Shown: positions 15,981-25,724, counted from the first letter of the stretch. The stretch is 64,000 nucleotides of DNA from Pseudophaeobacter sp. EL27 (GCF_900313025.1 NZ_OMPQ01000010.1:1-64000); one strand, 5' to 3'. Numbers and translations are program-made. The notes: generated by a model from the sequence alone, not told the origin.

Positions 15981-16775
15981 TCACTCATCACCTTCGCTCC
16001 AATTGGCCCATTGGCTCTCGGCGCTTTGGGGGCGGTAGCGGCGGTCATAATCCTGCGCATAGAGGCAGCTTTCGTCAAAATCCTCATTGCCCAGGGCCCG
16101 ACCAACCAGGATCAGAGCGGTGCGTCCACGCATACCATCTGTGGCCTCTTCCAAGGTGCCCAGGGTGGCCTTGACCACCTTTTGGTCCGGCCAGGTGGCG
16201 CGCCATACCACGGCAACCGGGCAATCGGCTCCATAGGCCGGCGTCAGGCGGGCGATCACATCCTCCAAAACATGCACCGAGAGGTGAATGGCCAGGGTCG
16301 CACCTGTGCGGCCAAAATTCTCCAGCGTTTCACCGTCGGGCATGGCCGAGGCCTTGCCTGAGGTGCGCGTCAGCACCAGTGATTGGGCCACGCCTGGCAG
16401 GGTCAGCTCTGCACCAAGGGCGGCCGCCGCTGCCGCAAAGGCGGGCACGCCGGGGGTGATATCATAGGGGATCTCCAGCGCACGCAGGCGGCGCAGCTGC
16501 TCGCCCAGGGCAGACCAGACCGACAGATCGCCGGAATGCAGCCGGGCGATGTCATGGCCTGCGTCATGGGCTTCTTTGATATGGGCCATGATCTCGTCCA
16601 GCGACAGGGAGGCTGTGTTGATCACTTTGGCATCTGCCGGACAGTACTGCAGCAGGGCCTCGGGCACCAAGGACCCCGCATAGAGGCAGACCGGGCAGGC
16701 GGCGATCAGGTCGCGTCCGCGCAGGGTGATAAGATCGGCGGCACCGGGGCCGGCGCCAATGAAATGAACGGTCAT
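15981..16775 (-). CDS. cobM: Precorrin-4 C11-methyltransferase
   Basis: 264 residues. N-terminal [20 protein letters not shown] is the SAM-methylase signature; [29 protein letters not shown] and [19 protein letters not shown] follow. It methylates C-11 of precorrin-4 to give precorrin-5. The start overlaps the cobE stop by ATGA. The next gene, cobB, begins after a 156-base gap with a large hairpin. Confidence 0.95.
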   Translation of the reverse strand: MTVHFIGAGPGAADLITLRGRDLIAACPVCLYAGSLVPEALLQYCPADAKVINTASLSLDEIMAHIKEAHDAGHDIARLHSGDLSVWSALGEQLRRLRALEIPYDITPGVPAFAAAAAALGAELTLPGVAQSLVLTRTSGKASAMPDGETLENFGRTGATLAIHLSVHVLEDVIARLTPAYGADCPVAVVWRATWPDQKVVKATLGTLEEATDGMRGRTALILVGRALGNEDFDESCLYAQDYDRRYRPQSAESQWANWSEGDE

Positions 16776-17149
16776 GGCTCAAGTCTTTCTGCAAGGGCCG
16801 CGGTGGCCATCCCATCCGCGGTGGTAACTCTGGGGGTGATCAGGCGGGACCGCTGCGGGCCTGGGCCCTGGCGGGCAGCCACCAGGGCGCAGGCCTCGGC
16901 AACGGAGCCGGTGCCAAATCGGGATTTGATGCGCGGGGAACAGGTGAGGGTCTGTTCTCCGGCGATGTCTTCTTCCTGTAGCGCAATCAGGGGTAGTGCA
17001 AGTTCCTGCGCCAGGTTTTGCAGTGCGGGCGCTGCTGCCTTTGCCGTCAGGCTGGCCAGGGCATCCGGGCGCGCACCGGTCAGCGCCAGGGCGTTGCGTA
17101 GATCCGCCACTGTTGCGTCGGCGCGAAACCCAAACCCTGCCACCCTCAT
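16772..17149 (-). CDS. cobE: CobE (CbiG C-terminal-domain-like) cobalamin biosynthesis protein
   Basis: 125 residues from ATG 17149, which overlaps the cobL stop by 4 bases; the longer frame to 17341 lies inside cob[42 protein letters not shown] and [14 protein letters not shown] match CobE/CbiG C-terminal proteins. The precise role of CobE in the aerobic pathway is not settled; it is associated with the CobG/CobJ ring-contraction steps. Position between cobL and cobM with overlaps on both sides supports a pathway function. Confidence 0.9.
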   Translation of the reverse strand: MRVAGFGFRADATVADLRNALALTGARPDALASLTAKAAAPALQNLAQELALPLIALQEEDIAGEQTLTCSPRIKSRFGTGSVAEACALVAARQGPGPQRSRLITPRVTTADGMATAALAERLEP

Positions 17150-18354
17150 CGTGTGATGCTCCACTGAATGACGGGACGGGCGCGTTGCCAATCGCGCATG
17201 CTGCCCAATGGACCTGCCTCGGCGATTTCTGCCTTCAGCAGGTGTCCACCGTGCTGCGCATGGGCCTGCATCAGCAGGGTTTCGGTTTCCAATGTGACGC
17301 CATTGGCCACCAGCCGGGTGCCTTCGGGCAGGATCATCCACAGATGATCCAGCAGCGCCTGCGAGCCACCGCCGCCGATAAAGACGCAGTCCGGCAGCTC
17401 ATGGCCTGTCAGCACCTCAGGGGCCTTGCCATGCACCGCTGCCATGCGGTGGGTCAGGCCAAATCTTTCGGCATTGGCGCGGATGTTCTCCAGCCGCTCG
17501 GCGCGGGGCTCAAAGGTGAGGGCATGGGCGCCGGGGGCTGCCAGACACCACTCAACCGAAACAGAGCCGGATCCGCCACCAATATCCCAGAGCAGCTCGC
17601 CCGTGCGGGGGGCCAGCGCCGATAGGGTCAGGGCGCGAATAGGGCGTTTGGTGATCTGCCCATCGCTGGCGAAATGCGCATCCGCCAGCCCCGATGCCTG
17701 CGGTAGCCCGGGCTGAGTTGCCTCGATGGCAACGAGGACCGGAGCCCCCCCGGGCGGCAGATCCCAATCCCTGGCCGTGCTGTGACGCAGGCGCTCCAGC
17801 GGGCCGCCGAGCCGCTCCATCACATGCAGCCGCGCCGCGTCGTGACCATTCTCAACCAGCCAGCCCGCCAATTCTGCGGGGGACTCCCCGTCGCGCAGGG
17901 TGCAGATCACCCGGCGACCCCGGCCCAAGAGAGGCAACAGCTTTGCAAAGGGTGCAGCATGCAACCCAAGGCAGAGCGTGTCTTCCAGTTTCCAGCCAAG
18001 CCGGTTGGCCGCCAGTGCAAAGCAGGAGGGTGCCGGGTGTGAGACCCATTCATGCGTCTCCAAATCCTGCATCAGCGAGCCACCGGCGCCATGCCAGAAC
18101 GGATCGCCCGAAGCCAGCACCACCACCGGGCTGCCACGCCGCGCCAAAACCGGCTGGGTTGAAAAGGGCACCGGCCAGGGCTGGCCTTTTGTTCCGGCCT
18201 TCACCAAGTCCAGATGGCGGGGCCCGCCAAAAATGACCTCCGCCGACTGCAATGCTTTGCGACTTGCATCCGAGAGGCCCGCCAGTCCATCCTCTCCTAG
18301 ACCAATCACCGTGAGCCAGGCGGCTTTACCGGTTGTGTGAGTAGGATCAGACAT
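17146..18354 (-). CDS. cobL: Precorrin-6Y C5,15-methyltransferase (decarboxylating), CbiE-CbiT fusion
   Basis: 402 residues from ATG 18354 with AAGGG 9 bases upstream; the in-frame extension to 18405 lies inside cobK. The N-terminal CbiE half (residues ~10-200: WLTVIGLGEDGLAGLSDASR, VLASGDPFWHGAG) is fused to a C-terminal CbiT half (LLWDIGGGSGSVSVEWCLA is the SAM motif; NGVTLETETL near the end). It methylates C-5 and C-15 and decarboxylates the C-12 acetate. Its start codon and that of the divergent cobK share the same CATG, so each ribosome site lies within the other gene. Confidence 0.95.
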   Translation of the reverse strand: MSDPTHTTGKAAWLTVIGLGEDGLAGLSDASRKALQSAEVIFGGPRHLDLVKAGTKGQPWPVPFSTQPVLARRGSPVVVLASGDPFWHGAGGSLMQDLETHEWVSHPAPSCFALAANRLGWKLEDTLCLGLHAAPFAKLLPLLGRGRRVICTLRDGESPAELAGWLVENGHDAARLHVMERLGGPLERLRHSTARDWDLPPGGAPVLVAIEATQPGLPQASGLADAHFASDGQITKRPIRALTLSALAPRTGELLWDIGGGSGSVSVEWCLAAPGAHALTFEPRAERLENIRANAERFGLTHRMAAVHGKAPEVLTGHELPDCVFIGGGGSQALLDHLWMILPEGTRLVANGVTLETETLLMQAHAQHGGHLLKAEIAEAGPLGSMRDWQRARPVIQWSITR

Positions 18355-19093
18355 GACACGAACCCTTGTTTTGGGCGGCACCACCGAGGCCTCGAGGCTG
18401 GCCAAGGCCTTGGCTGAGGCGGGCGAAGATGCGGTGTTTTCCTATGCCGGACGCACTGCCAGTCCTGTTGAACAACCTCTGCCCACGCGGGTCGGCGGCT
18501 TTGGCGGGGTGGAGGGGCTGCATGCCTATCTCCGCGATGAGGCGATCAGCCATGTGGTCGATGCCACCCATCCCTTTGCCGCGCAGATGAGCCTCAATGT
18601 GGTACAGGCCTGCGCCGAGGCGGGCCTGCCCCTGTGTGCTTTTGAACGCCCGGCCTGGCAGGCGGGGAAGGGAGATGACTGGAGCCATGTTGCCGATATC
18701 GATGCGGCGGTTCAGGCACTGCCGGAGGCGCCCGCGCGGGTGTTTCTGGCCATTGGCAAGCAGAACCTTGCGGGTTTTGCCGCCAAGCCGCAGCACCACT
18801 ATCTGTTGCGTCTGGTGGACGCGCCCGCGGCAGACCTGCCATTGCCCAACTGTAGCGTCGAGATCGCGCGCGGCCCCTTTGATGAGGCCGGGGATCTTGC
18901 CCTGCTGCAGCGCCATGGTATCACCCATCTGGTGTCCAAAAATGCCGGAGGCCGTGGTGCCTCGGCCAAGCTTGCTGCCGCGCGTGCCCTCAACCTGCCG
19001 ATCGTGATGATCGACAGACCGCAGGTGCCGCCCCGTATGACCTACGGTGATCTGGCAGAGGTGATGGCCTGGCTGTTTCATACCCCCGGTTAA
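18353..19093 (+). CDS. cobK: Precorrin-6A reductase
   Basis: 246 residues. RTLVLGGTTEASRLAKALAE at the N-terminus, VDATHPFAAQMSLNVV, FLAIGKQNLAGF and LVSKNAGGRGASAKLAAARAL are CobK/CbiJ motifs. It reduces precorrin-6A to precorrin-6B with NADPH. It is the only gene of the cluster on the plus strand within the leftward operon. It has AGGA 6 bases upstream; its stop overlaps the cobJ stop, and its start overlaps the cobL start. No intergenic promoter is available, so its promoter must lie inside cobL. Confidence 0.95.
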   Translation: MTRTLVLGGTTEASRLAKALAEAGEDAVFSYAGRTASPVEQPLPTRVGGFGGVEGLHAYLRDEAISHVVDATHPFAAQMSLNVVQACAEAGLPLCAFERPAWQAGKGDDWSHVADIDAAVQALPEAPARVFLAIGKQNLAGFAAKPQHHYLLRLVDAPAADLPLPNCSVEIARGPFDEAGDLALLQRHGITHLVSKNAGGRGASAKLAAARALNLPIVMIDRPQVPPRMTYGDLAEVMAWLFHTPG

Positions 19094-19878
19094 CCCTCGT
19101 CCCGCGCATAGCGCGGGGTATAGACATGCGGGCCGATCCGGCGGGTGTCCTTGTTGCCTACGATCACCACCGTGCGCATATCCGCCATCTCTTCGGTCGC
19201 CTCGTTCAGCGTGACGGTAGTGATGGTTTCACCGGGTTTGGAGACATCGCGGGCAAAGGAGATCAGCGTCTCGCCGCCGCAGGCCTCACGCAGGATTTCC
19301 AGCGCGCGGGCAAATTGATGCGGGCGCGATTTTGAGCGCGGATTGTAAAACCCCATGGCAAACCCGGCTTCCCCGGCCAGACGCAGGCGTTTCTCAATCA
19401 GGCTCCAGGGTTTCAAGTTGTCGCTGAGGTTGATGGCGGCAAAGTCATGCCCCATTGGGGCGCCAATCCGGGCCGAGGCTGCCAACATGGCAGTAATGCC
19501 GGGCAGTACCTGAATATCCAGTTCCAGCCAATTCGGCTGATCGGCCAGCTCCAGCGCCTCAAAAACTGCAGAGGCCATGGCAAAAACACCCGGATCGCCG
19601 GAGGAGACCACCGCCACACGCTTGCCCTGTGCTGCCATCTCCAGCGCATGGGTGGCGCGTTCGACTTCAACCCGGTTGTCCGTGGCATGTAGGGTCAGGC
19701 CGGGCCGTTCGGGAATGCGTTTTACATAAGGGATATAGCCGACGACATCCGTGGCCTCAGCAATCACCTCTTGGACCTGAGCGGTCACCATGGTCTCATC
19801 GCCGGGCCCAAGGCCGAGAATTTTCACCCAGCCTTTGGGGGCTGTGTCAGTTGGCCTGTCCTTCAGATTGCCTGTCAT
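19090..19878 (-). CDS. cobJ: Precorrin-3B C17-methyltransferase
   Basis: 262 residues. VKILGLGPGDETMVTAQVQEV is the SAM-loop signature; DVVGYIPYVKRIPE, AVVSSGDPGVFAMASAVFEAL and AINLSDNLKPWSLIEKRL are CobJ/CbiH motifs. It methylates C-17 and drives ring contraction to precorrin-4. The N-terminal ~15 residues before the domain are polar. The start overlaps the cobI stop by 4 bases. It converges on cobK with overlapping stop codons. Confidence 0.95.
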   Translation of the reverse strand: MTGNLKDRPTDTAPKGWVKILGLGPGDETMVTAQVQEVIAEATDVVGYIPYVKRIPERPGLTLHATDNRVEVERATHALEMAAQGKRVAVVSSGDPGVFAMASAVFEALELADQPNWLELDIQVLPGITAMLAASARIGAPMGHDFAAINLSDNLKPWSLIEKRLRLAGEAGFAMGFYNPRSKSRPHQFARALEILREACGGETLISFARDVSKPGETITTVTLNEATEEMADMRTVVIVGNKDTRRIGPHVYTPRYARDEG

Positions 19879-20597
19879 GGTCTGCGCCCCTGTCCATGTA
19901 TCAAAACAATCGAGAAATAGGGCACGTCGCCGGAAATCTCGGAGAGCTTTTGGACCGTCTGGCTGGGCATGGTGCCGCGTTCCACCAGCCAGGCGTCATC
20001 CGCCTTGCCTGCGGCCTCCAAAGCGCGGCGCAGTTTTGGCAGGTTGCGGCCGATTTTCATCACCACCAGCGCATCCGTTTCCTTGATGCGGCGGGTCAGC
20101 TCTTCCTCAGGCAGGGTGGCCATGGCCACGGTGAGCACATCATCCCCCCAGGTGATAGGCTGGCCCGAGGCCGTCCAGCAGCCGGACATGCCAGTGATGC
20201 CGGGAATGATCTCCTGCTCGGCGCGGCCCTGCAGACGGGTGTAGAGATGCATGTAGGAGCCATAGAGGAAGGGATCGCCTTCGCAGAGCACCACAACGTC
20301 TTCGCTCTGGGAAATTTCCGCCAGGGTATCCGCCCAGAGGTCATAGAAGGCGGCCATCACCCGGTTGTACTCTGGGTCGGAGAAGTGGATCTCGGTGGTC
20401 ACCGGGTATTCCATCGCGTGCTCGATGACCCCCTCGGGCAAGAGGCCCTCCACCAGGGTGCGGGCCTGGCCTTTACGGCCTTCCTTGCGGAAATAGGCCA
20501 CATGACGGGCGCCTTGGATGGCGCGCCAGCTCTTGACGCTCATCAACTCGGGGTCGCCCGGCCCCAGGCCGGCACAGATGACTTTGCCCATTTTCAT
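19875..20597 (-). CDS. cobI: Precorrin-2 C20-methyltransferase
   Basis: 240 residues from ATG 20597, overlapping the cobH stop (ATGA); the open frame to 20741 runs inside cobH. KVICAGLGPGDPELMSVKSW, VVLCEGDPFLYGSYMHLY and IPGITGMSGCWTASGQPI are CobI/CbiL motifs. It forms precorrin-3A. No fusion to other cob domains. Confidence 0.95.
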   Translation of the reverse strand: MKMGKVICAGLGPGDPELMSVKSWRAIQGARHVAYFRKEGRKGQARTLVEGLLPEGVIEHAMEYPVTTEIHFSDPEYNRVMAAFYDLWADTLAEISQSEDVVVLCEGDPFLYGSYMHLYTRLQGRAEQEIIPGITGMSGCWTASGQPITWGDDVLTVAMATLPEEELTRRIKETDALVVMKIGRNLPKLRRALEAAGKADDAWLVERGTMPSQTVQKLSEISGDVPYFSIVLIHGQGRRP

Positions 20598-21223
20598 TCT
20601 TTCCAGGAGGCCAGCGCGTTGACGGCGGCCACGGTAATGGCGGAGCCGCCCAGGCGACCTTTGACGATCATTGAAGGCACCGGCAGATCTTCCATCAGCG
20701 CCTCTTTGGATTCCATCGCGCCGACAAAGCCAACCGGGCAACCGATGATGGCAGCAGGGCGCGGGCAGGCGGGATCTTTGAGCATGTTCAGCAGGTGAAA
20801 CAGCGCCGTAGGGGCATTGCCGATCGCCACGACTGCGCCGCTCAATTTGGGGCGCCAGAGTTCCAGGGCGGCGGCGGAGCGGGTGTTGGCCATTTCCTTG
20901 GCCATCTCCGGCACTTTGGGATCGCGCAGGGTGCAGATGACCTCATTGTCTGCGGCCAGGCGCGGACGGGTGATGCCTTCGCTGACCATATGCGCGTCGC
21001 ACAGGATTGGGGCCCCCTTGGCCAGGGCGGCGCGGGCGATCTCAGCCATGCCGGGAGAGAAGCGGATGTGCTCTTCCAGGCCAACCATGCCGGCGGCATG
21101 GATCATGCGGACCGCGACGCTTTCTTCGTCCTTGTTGAAGCGGGTCAGATTGGCCTCGGCGCGGATGGTGGCAAAACTCTCAGCGTAGATTGCGGCGCCG
21201 TTGGTTTCATAGGTGTGGAGCAT
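20594..21223 (-). CDS. cobH: Precorrin-8X methylmutase
   Basis: 209 residues, usual length. YAESFATIRAEANL, MIHAAGMVGLEEHIRFS, PILCDAHMVSEGITR and AAIIGCPVGFVGAMESKEAL match CobH/CbiC. A His in the N-terminal third is the catalytic residue of the family. It migrates the C-11 methyl to C-12, giving hydrogenobyrinic acid. One base separates it from the cobG stop, and its end overlaps cobI. Confidence 0.95.
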   Translation of the reverse strand: MLHTYETNGAAIYAESFATIRAEANLTRFNKDEESVAVRMIHAAGMVGLEEHIRFSPGMAEIARAALAKGAPILCDAHMVSEGITRPRLAADNEVICTLRDPKVPEMAKEMANTRSAAALELWRPKLSGAVVAIGNAPTALFHLLNMLKDPACPRPAAIIGCPVGFVGAMESKEALMEDLPVPSMIVKGRLGGSAITVAAVNALASWKE

Positions 21224-21224
21224 G

Positions 21225-22397
21225 TCAGCAGCCCTCTGTCAGTATTTGAGGCGCGGTGCGCAGGGCGCTGGCGCTTAGGGTTTCTCTTAATGGATGATCG
21301 CTGGCTCTGCCATGGTGGATCAGATCGAATGTATCGGCGGCTGTGGCGGTCAGCGTGAGGGGCGCTGAACCCGGGTGGGCGCAGCCCTTGGCGCAGCCGG
21401 AGATGTGTAAGGTCTGGCCTTTGGGGACAAAGGGCGCCAGATCACGGGCCAGATCGCGGGTTGCAGATAGCGCCTGCAGGCAACCGGGGGCTCCGGTGCA
21501 GGCGCGCACCTGCAGGCGCGGATCTGTTGCGTCAAGGATCACACCGGGCAGGGGGGCGATGTCACGCGCCCCCTCGACCAGCAGCGCGCGCCAGGGGGTC
21601 AGGCGGAGGGGGCCGATTTTAGCCAATGCAGCAAAGGTCTTGGCGGTGATCTGGCCGAACTCCAGGCCAACAAGTTGACCGTCGGCTGTGTTTCCTAAGG
21701 CCGGCTGGGGCGCACTGGAGCTGCGCGGCGAGGAATGCGCGATAGGTGCTGCGCGGCGCGAAAGCAGCGCTTGCATCCTGCCGCGCCCCTTGGACGCGCC
21801 GCCTTGGTCCAGAAACCAGCGGGCCAGATCTATGGCCCTGTCCGCTGCTGTCTCGACCGTCACTGGAAGGCCCAGCTGCGCCCCATCCGCAACCAAAAGG
21901 ATCTCGGCGCCACTGCGTTCGATCCGGATATCTGCGGCGCAGTTTTGCAGCAAGGGCGCTGCCCCTGTATCAACCACAAAGCCAAATTTCCCCGGAAGTT
22001 GCAGATCTTTTGCCGCCAGCAAGGCGCGCTCAAGCCTGCAGGCGATCTCATGGCTGAGATTGTCCTCCTGCCAAAAGGGAGTAAGGAGAATATTGCGGCG
22101 GCTTTCCGTTGCCGCGTCTTGATCCAGTAGGCCCAACGCCTTAAGGCCAGCGATTACGGCGTCATGGGTTTCGGCGGATATACCGCGCAATTGCAGATTG
22201 GCCCGGGCCGAGAGGTCAATCAGCCCATTGCCATATTGGCGCGACAAGGCTGCAATTGCCTCTGCCTGCCTCTGGCTCAACCGTCCCAGGGGCGCGCGTA
22301 TGCGTACCACCAGCCCATCACCGGACATCATCGGGCGCAGAGCGCCGGGGCACCAGCCATAGATCTTGGGTGTGGCAGGCGGGGATTTGCTCGTCAT
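21225..22397 (-). CDS. cobG: Precorrin-3B synthase (CobG)
   Basis: 390 residues from ATG 22397, overlapping the cobN stop, with GGAGGGA 5 bases upstream. It is a sirohaem/nitrite-reductase-like protein: YGWCPGALRPMMSGDGLVVR, LIDLSARANLQLRGI, and the 4Fe-4S Cys set in RACTGAPGCLQAL plus HISGCAKGCAHPG. CobG uses O2 to form precorrin-3B, the oxygen-dependent step that marks the aerobic pathway. The protein is slightly shorter than Pseudomonas CobG, but all four Cys are present. Confidence 0.94.
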   Translation of the reverse strand: MTSKSPPATPKIYGWCPGALRPMMSGDGLVVRIRAPLGRLSQRQAEAIAALSRQYGNGLIDLSARANLQLRGISAETHDAVIAGLKALGLLDQDAATESRRNILLTPFWQEDNLSHEIACRLERALLAAKDLQLPGKFGFVVDTGAAPLLQNCAADIRIERSGAEILLVADGAQLGLPVTVETAADRAIDLARWFLDQGGASKGRGRMQALLSRRAAPIAHSSPRSSSAPQPALGNTADGQLVGLEFGQITAKTFAALAKIGPLRLTPWRALLVEGARDIAPLPGVILDATDPRLQVRACTGAPGCLQALSATRDLARDLAPFVPKGQTLHISGCAKGCAHPGSAPLTLTATAADTFDLIHHGRASDHPLRETLSASALRTAPQILTEGC

Positions 22398-25300
22398 GCG
22401 ACTCCCTCCAGACTGGCGATGATCGAGTTGCGACGACTGGCCCAAAGCCCAGCCTCGGCCAGGGCGCGGAAACGATCGCGCATGGCCTGCAGGGCTGCCG
22501 GGTTTTCCACCTCCATAAAGCTCACCAGATCTTCACGCCCCAGGGTGGCCTCAAAATAGAGATCAAACAGATGCGCTGGCACCACCTGCGCCAGATGGGC
22601 AAAGGCCGCCATGTGATCCAGGGTGGCGGCGATTTCAGCGCCGCCTCGAAACCCATGGCGCATCATGGAACTGGCCCAATCCGGGTTGATCGCACGGGCC
22701 CGGGTGACCCGGGCGATTTCTTCCCCCAGAGAGCGCGCCTGGGGGCGATCCGGGCGGGTTGCATCCATGTGGTAGAGCGCCGGGGCGGGGGAGCCAAGCC
22801 GCGCCATGGCCGCTGCGAAGCCGGCCTCATGTGCGGCATAATCCGAGGCAACCAGCAGGTCGGTTTCTGGCAGGTCCTGCAGATGTACAAAGCTATCCGC
22901 GTTTTTTAGGCGGTTTTCCAACGCGTTGCGGGCTTCCGAGATTTCTCCCTTGGCATCGATGGCATGAGAAGAGGCGCTGAGCCAGGCCTCGCCTGCTGCG
23001 GCGCGGGAGCTGTCGCTATACGTGTCGATATGGGGTCCCATGGAGAGACCGTATTGGCCGGGTTTGGGGCCAAAGACCCGGGGGGTCTGCGCCAGATAGG
23101 GATTGTCACCCCTGCTCTCTTCGCGGGAGGCCAGAGTGGTGGCTGCGGCTTCGAACATCTGGGCGAGGCCGGGAAAGACATCGCGAAACAGGCCCGAGAC
23201 CCGCAGGGTAATGTCGATGCGGGGGCGGCCCAGCATCGAAAGTGGCAGCACTTCGAAACCCGAGACCCGCTCTGAATTTTTGTCCCACTGGGGGGCAAGC
23301 CCGGCCAAATGCAATGCCATGGCAAATTCTTCCCCGGCGGTCCGCATCGTGGCAGAGCCCCAGAGATCAATCACCAACCCCTGTGGCCAGTCGCCATGGT
23401 CCTGCAGATGGCGGCGCAGCAGCTCTTCCGCCAGTTTGACCCCCTGCGCATGCGCCGCCCGCGACGGGACCGAGCGTGGATCGGTGGTAAAGAGGTTGCG
23501 CCCAGTGGGCAGCACATCCGAGCGCCCGCGAAAGGGAGATCCGGAAGGGCCGGGCGGAACCATCTTGCCAGAGAGCGCTGCAATCAACCCGGCGCGTTCC
23601 TCAACGCCGCAGTCCCCCTTGCCAAAGATATGCAGCCCCTCGCCATATTGGCTTTCCTTGATGTCGCAGACAAAGGCATCAATGCGGGTGATGGCTTCGG
23701 CGGCGGAGCTGTCAGGGGTGAGGCCCAGATCTGCCTCGACGCCGGTTCCCTGTGCCTCGGCGCGGATATCCTCCAGCAAGCGGTCACGCCGCGCCGGGTC
23801 CAGCCCATCTGCGGTGGAGTATTCGTCCAGCAGGCTTTCCAGACGGGCCATGCCTTCGGGGAGGTTGGTCTGCGCCAGCGGTGGCGGCAGATGTCCGAGG
23901 GTTACGGCTCCAATGCGCCGCTTGGCCTGGGCGGCCTCGCCGGGGTCGTTGACAATAAAGGGATAGGCGACCGGCAGGGTACCGGTCAGGGCTTCGGGCC
24001 AGCAATTGCCCGAGAGGGCTACTGCCTTGCCGGGCAGCCATTCCAGGGTTCCATGGGCACCGATATGAACCAGGGCATCGCTGTTTTTCCGCAGCCAGAG
24101 GTAGAAGGCGACATAGGCATGGCGCGGGGTGCGGTCCAGATCGTGGTAATCCTCGACACGGGACTGCACTTCGCCGCGTTCTGGTTGCAGGGCAATCAGA
24201 GCCTTGCCTGCCTCGATAGCTTTGAAATGGAAGGCACCGTCGAGCACGTCCGGATCCGTCTCGGGCTCGCCCCAGGCTGCCGTAAGATCTGCACGCAGGG
24301 GTTCGGGTAGGGTTGCCAGTGCTGCAGAATAGGCCGCAAGAGAATAGCTAAGTGTTTCTGAGCCCAGCCGTTGGCCCAGATTACCCTGTGGCGTGGCGTC
24401 ATAGCCCTGCGTGGCGAGCTCGGTGAGGATTTCAGAACAAGAGGCCAGAGCGTCTAGCCCCACCGCATGGGCGAGGTTATGCGCCTTGCCGGGGTAGGTC
24501 GACAGGATCAGGCTGAGCCGTTTTTGCGCATTCGCCTGGGAGGCAAGGCGCAACCAGCCCTCGATCCGGTCAATGGTGGCCTTGATGCGATCCGGCACCG
24601 GACGATGGGCAAAGCGGGAGTATTGCAGCTCCGGGTCTTGCTTGCCCGGAGATTTGAAACTGATTACTCCAGCGAGGATGCGGCCATCCACTTCGGGCAG
24701 GACCACATGCATCGCCAGATCAGCGGGCGACAATCCGCGTGCGGCCTCCAACCAGTCCTTTTTTCGGGCGGTTGAGAGCGCCACCTGAAACACTGGACAA
24801 CCAGTTGTATTCAGCGGTGAGGCGCTGCCATCGCTGCCCTGAGCCGAAAAAGCTGTGGCATTGATAAGGGCGGCAGGGGACAGGGTGGGCAGGGTCTCGC
24901 GCAACCAGGCGGCGGTCTGCTGGGATTTGAGGCTGGCGGCAAAGACGCCATAGGCGGCGTAGCCACGGTCTCGCAGCTCCGCAATCAGCGCATCCACTGG
25001 GGCGGTATCTGCCGCGGTCAGGTAGGAGCGATAGAAGCTCACCAGGACGAGCGGTTTATCGCTTTGGACAGGCGTGGGAATGACGCCTTTGTCCGGGTCG
25101 TAGAACCCATGGCCGGGCGTGGTTTTGAGGCCCAAAACTGGCCCTGCATAAAGCCCCGCCGCCAGCGCCAGCTGTGCCAAAGCGGCCTGGGCCGCCACTG
25201 CACCGCCCGCATCGCAAAGCGCCTGCAGGCGCCGTAGAGTGGACACTGGCAGGGTTGAGAGCTCATCCAGCCGCGGGTCTTCGCGCCCATCGGCTGGCAG

Positions 25301-25639
25301 AATTGCCAGCGCAATGCCTTTGCGTCGCGCCAGATCCTGCAGCGTGGCCAGCCCGTAGGACCAATAGCTTTCGCCGCCAATGAGGCGCACCAGAATGCCC
25401 TTGACCCCCTCCAGCGTTTGTTCCGCATAGGTGTCGACCGACAGTGGGTGTTTCAGCGCAACCAAATTGGCCAGCCGGAGGCTGGGCAGTTTTCCATCTG
25501 CACGGTGCCAACCTGCCGCAAAAGCGCCAAGGTCGCTGTCAGAAAAAGATAGCGCGACCAAATCCGCAGGGGTCTGGCCCAGATCCTGTGGGGTATCGGT
25601 TTGATCCAGCCCGTGGCTTTCGCGAAACACGACATGCAT
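22394..25639 (-). CDS. cobN: Aerobic cobaltochelatase subunit CobN
   Basis: 1081 residues, somewhat shorter than the ~1270 of Pseudomonas CobN and otherwise collinear. Recognised blocks: PVFQVALSTARKKDWLEAARG, HAYVAFYLWLRKN, HIGAHGTLEWLPGKAVALS, ITLRVSGLFRDVFPGLAQMF and the C-terminal MRHGFRGGAEIAATLDH. It is the large subunit that, with CobS and CobT, inserts cobalt into hydrogenobyrinate diamide using ATP. cobS and cobT are not in the window. The stop overlaps the cobG start. A REP-like palindrome lies between it and cobW. Confidence 0.95.
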   Translation of the reverse strand: MHVVFRESHGLDQTDTPQDLGQTPADLVALSFSDSDLGAFAAGWHRADGKLPSLRLANLVALKHPLSVDTYAEQTLEGVKGILVRLIGGESYWSYGLATLQDLARRKGIALAILPADGREDPRLDELSTLPVSTLRRLQALCDAGGAVAAQAALAQLALAAGLYAGPVLGLKTTPGHGFYDPDKGVIPTPVQSDKPLVLVSFYRSYLTAADTAPVDALIAELRDRGYAAYGVFAASLKSQQTAAWLRETLPTLSPAALINATAFSAQGSDGSASPLNTTGCPVFQVALSTARKKDWLEAARGLSPADLAMHVVLPEVDGRILAGVISFKSPGKQDPELQYSRFAHRPVPDRIKATIDRIEGWLRLASQANAQKRLSLILSTYPGKAHNLAHAVGLDALASCSEILTELATQGYDATPQGNLGQRLGSETLSYSLAAYSAALATLPEPLRADLTAAWGEPETDPDVLDGAFHFKAIEAGKALIALQPERGEVQSRVEDYHDLDRTPRHAYVAFYLWLRKNSDALVHIGAHGTLEWLPGKAVALSGNCWPEALTGTLPVAYPFIVNDPGEAAQAKRRIGAVTLGHLPPPLAQTNLPEGMARLESLLDEYSTADGLDPARRDRLLEDIRAEAQGTGVEADLGLTPDSSAAEAITRIDAFVCDIKESQYGEGLHIFGKGDCGVEERAGLIAALSGKMVPPGPSGSPFRGRSDVLPTGRNLFTTDPRSVPSRAAHAQGVKLAEELLRRHLQDHGDWPQGLVIDLWGSATMRTAGEEFAMALHLAGLAPQWDKNSERVSGFEVLPLSMLGRPRIDITLRVSGLFRDVFPGLAQMFEAAATTLASREESRGDNPYLAQTPRVFGPKPGQYGLSMGPHIDTYSDSSRAAAGEAWLSASSHAIDAKGEISEARNALENRLKNADSFVHLQDLPETDLLVASDYAAHEAGFAAAMARLGSPAPALYHMDATRPDRPQARSLGEEIARVTRARAINPDWASSMMRHGFRGGAEIAATLDHMAAFAHLAQVVPAHLFDLYFEATLGREDLVSFMEVENPAALQAMRDRFRALAEAGLWASRRNSIIASLEGVA

Positions 25640-25696
25640 CAGAAACGACCTCGCGCAGCAGGTGTTTTTTCAGGCCCGGGGCGAATGCCCCGGATC

Positions 25697-25724
25697 GCGC
25701 CCGACCCGCCCACAAGGCGGGCGC
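25697..25724. repeat. REP-like palindrome between cobW and cobN (related to 28327-28356 and 49925-49954)
   Basis: GCGCCC and GGGCGC ends enclose CCGCC/GGCGG inner arms with a TC bulge on one side. The outer stem extends to ATCGCGCCC/GGGCGCGAT (25694-25727). Preceded by a smaller CCGGGGC/GCCCCGG hairpin at 25677-25694. It lies within the cob operon, so it is probably a transcript-structure element, not a terminator. Confidence 0.6.

Noticed and set aside
14730-16361. 543-residue open frame on the plus strand across cobB and cobM
   Set aside because: Antisense shadow of two well-supported cob genes in high-GC DNA; it crosses their intergenic hairpin, has no ribosome site and no recognisable domain.
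19629-20798. 389-residue plus-strand frame across cobJ, cobI and cobH
   Set aside because: Antisense shadow spanning three overlapping methylase genes whose motifs are clear on the other strand.
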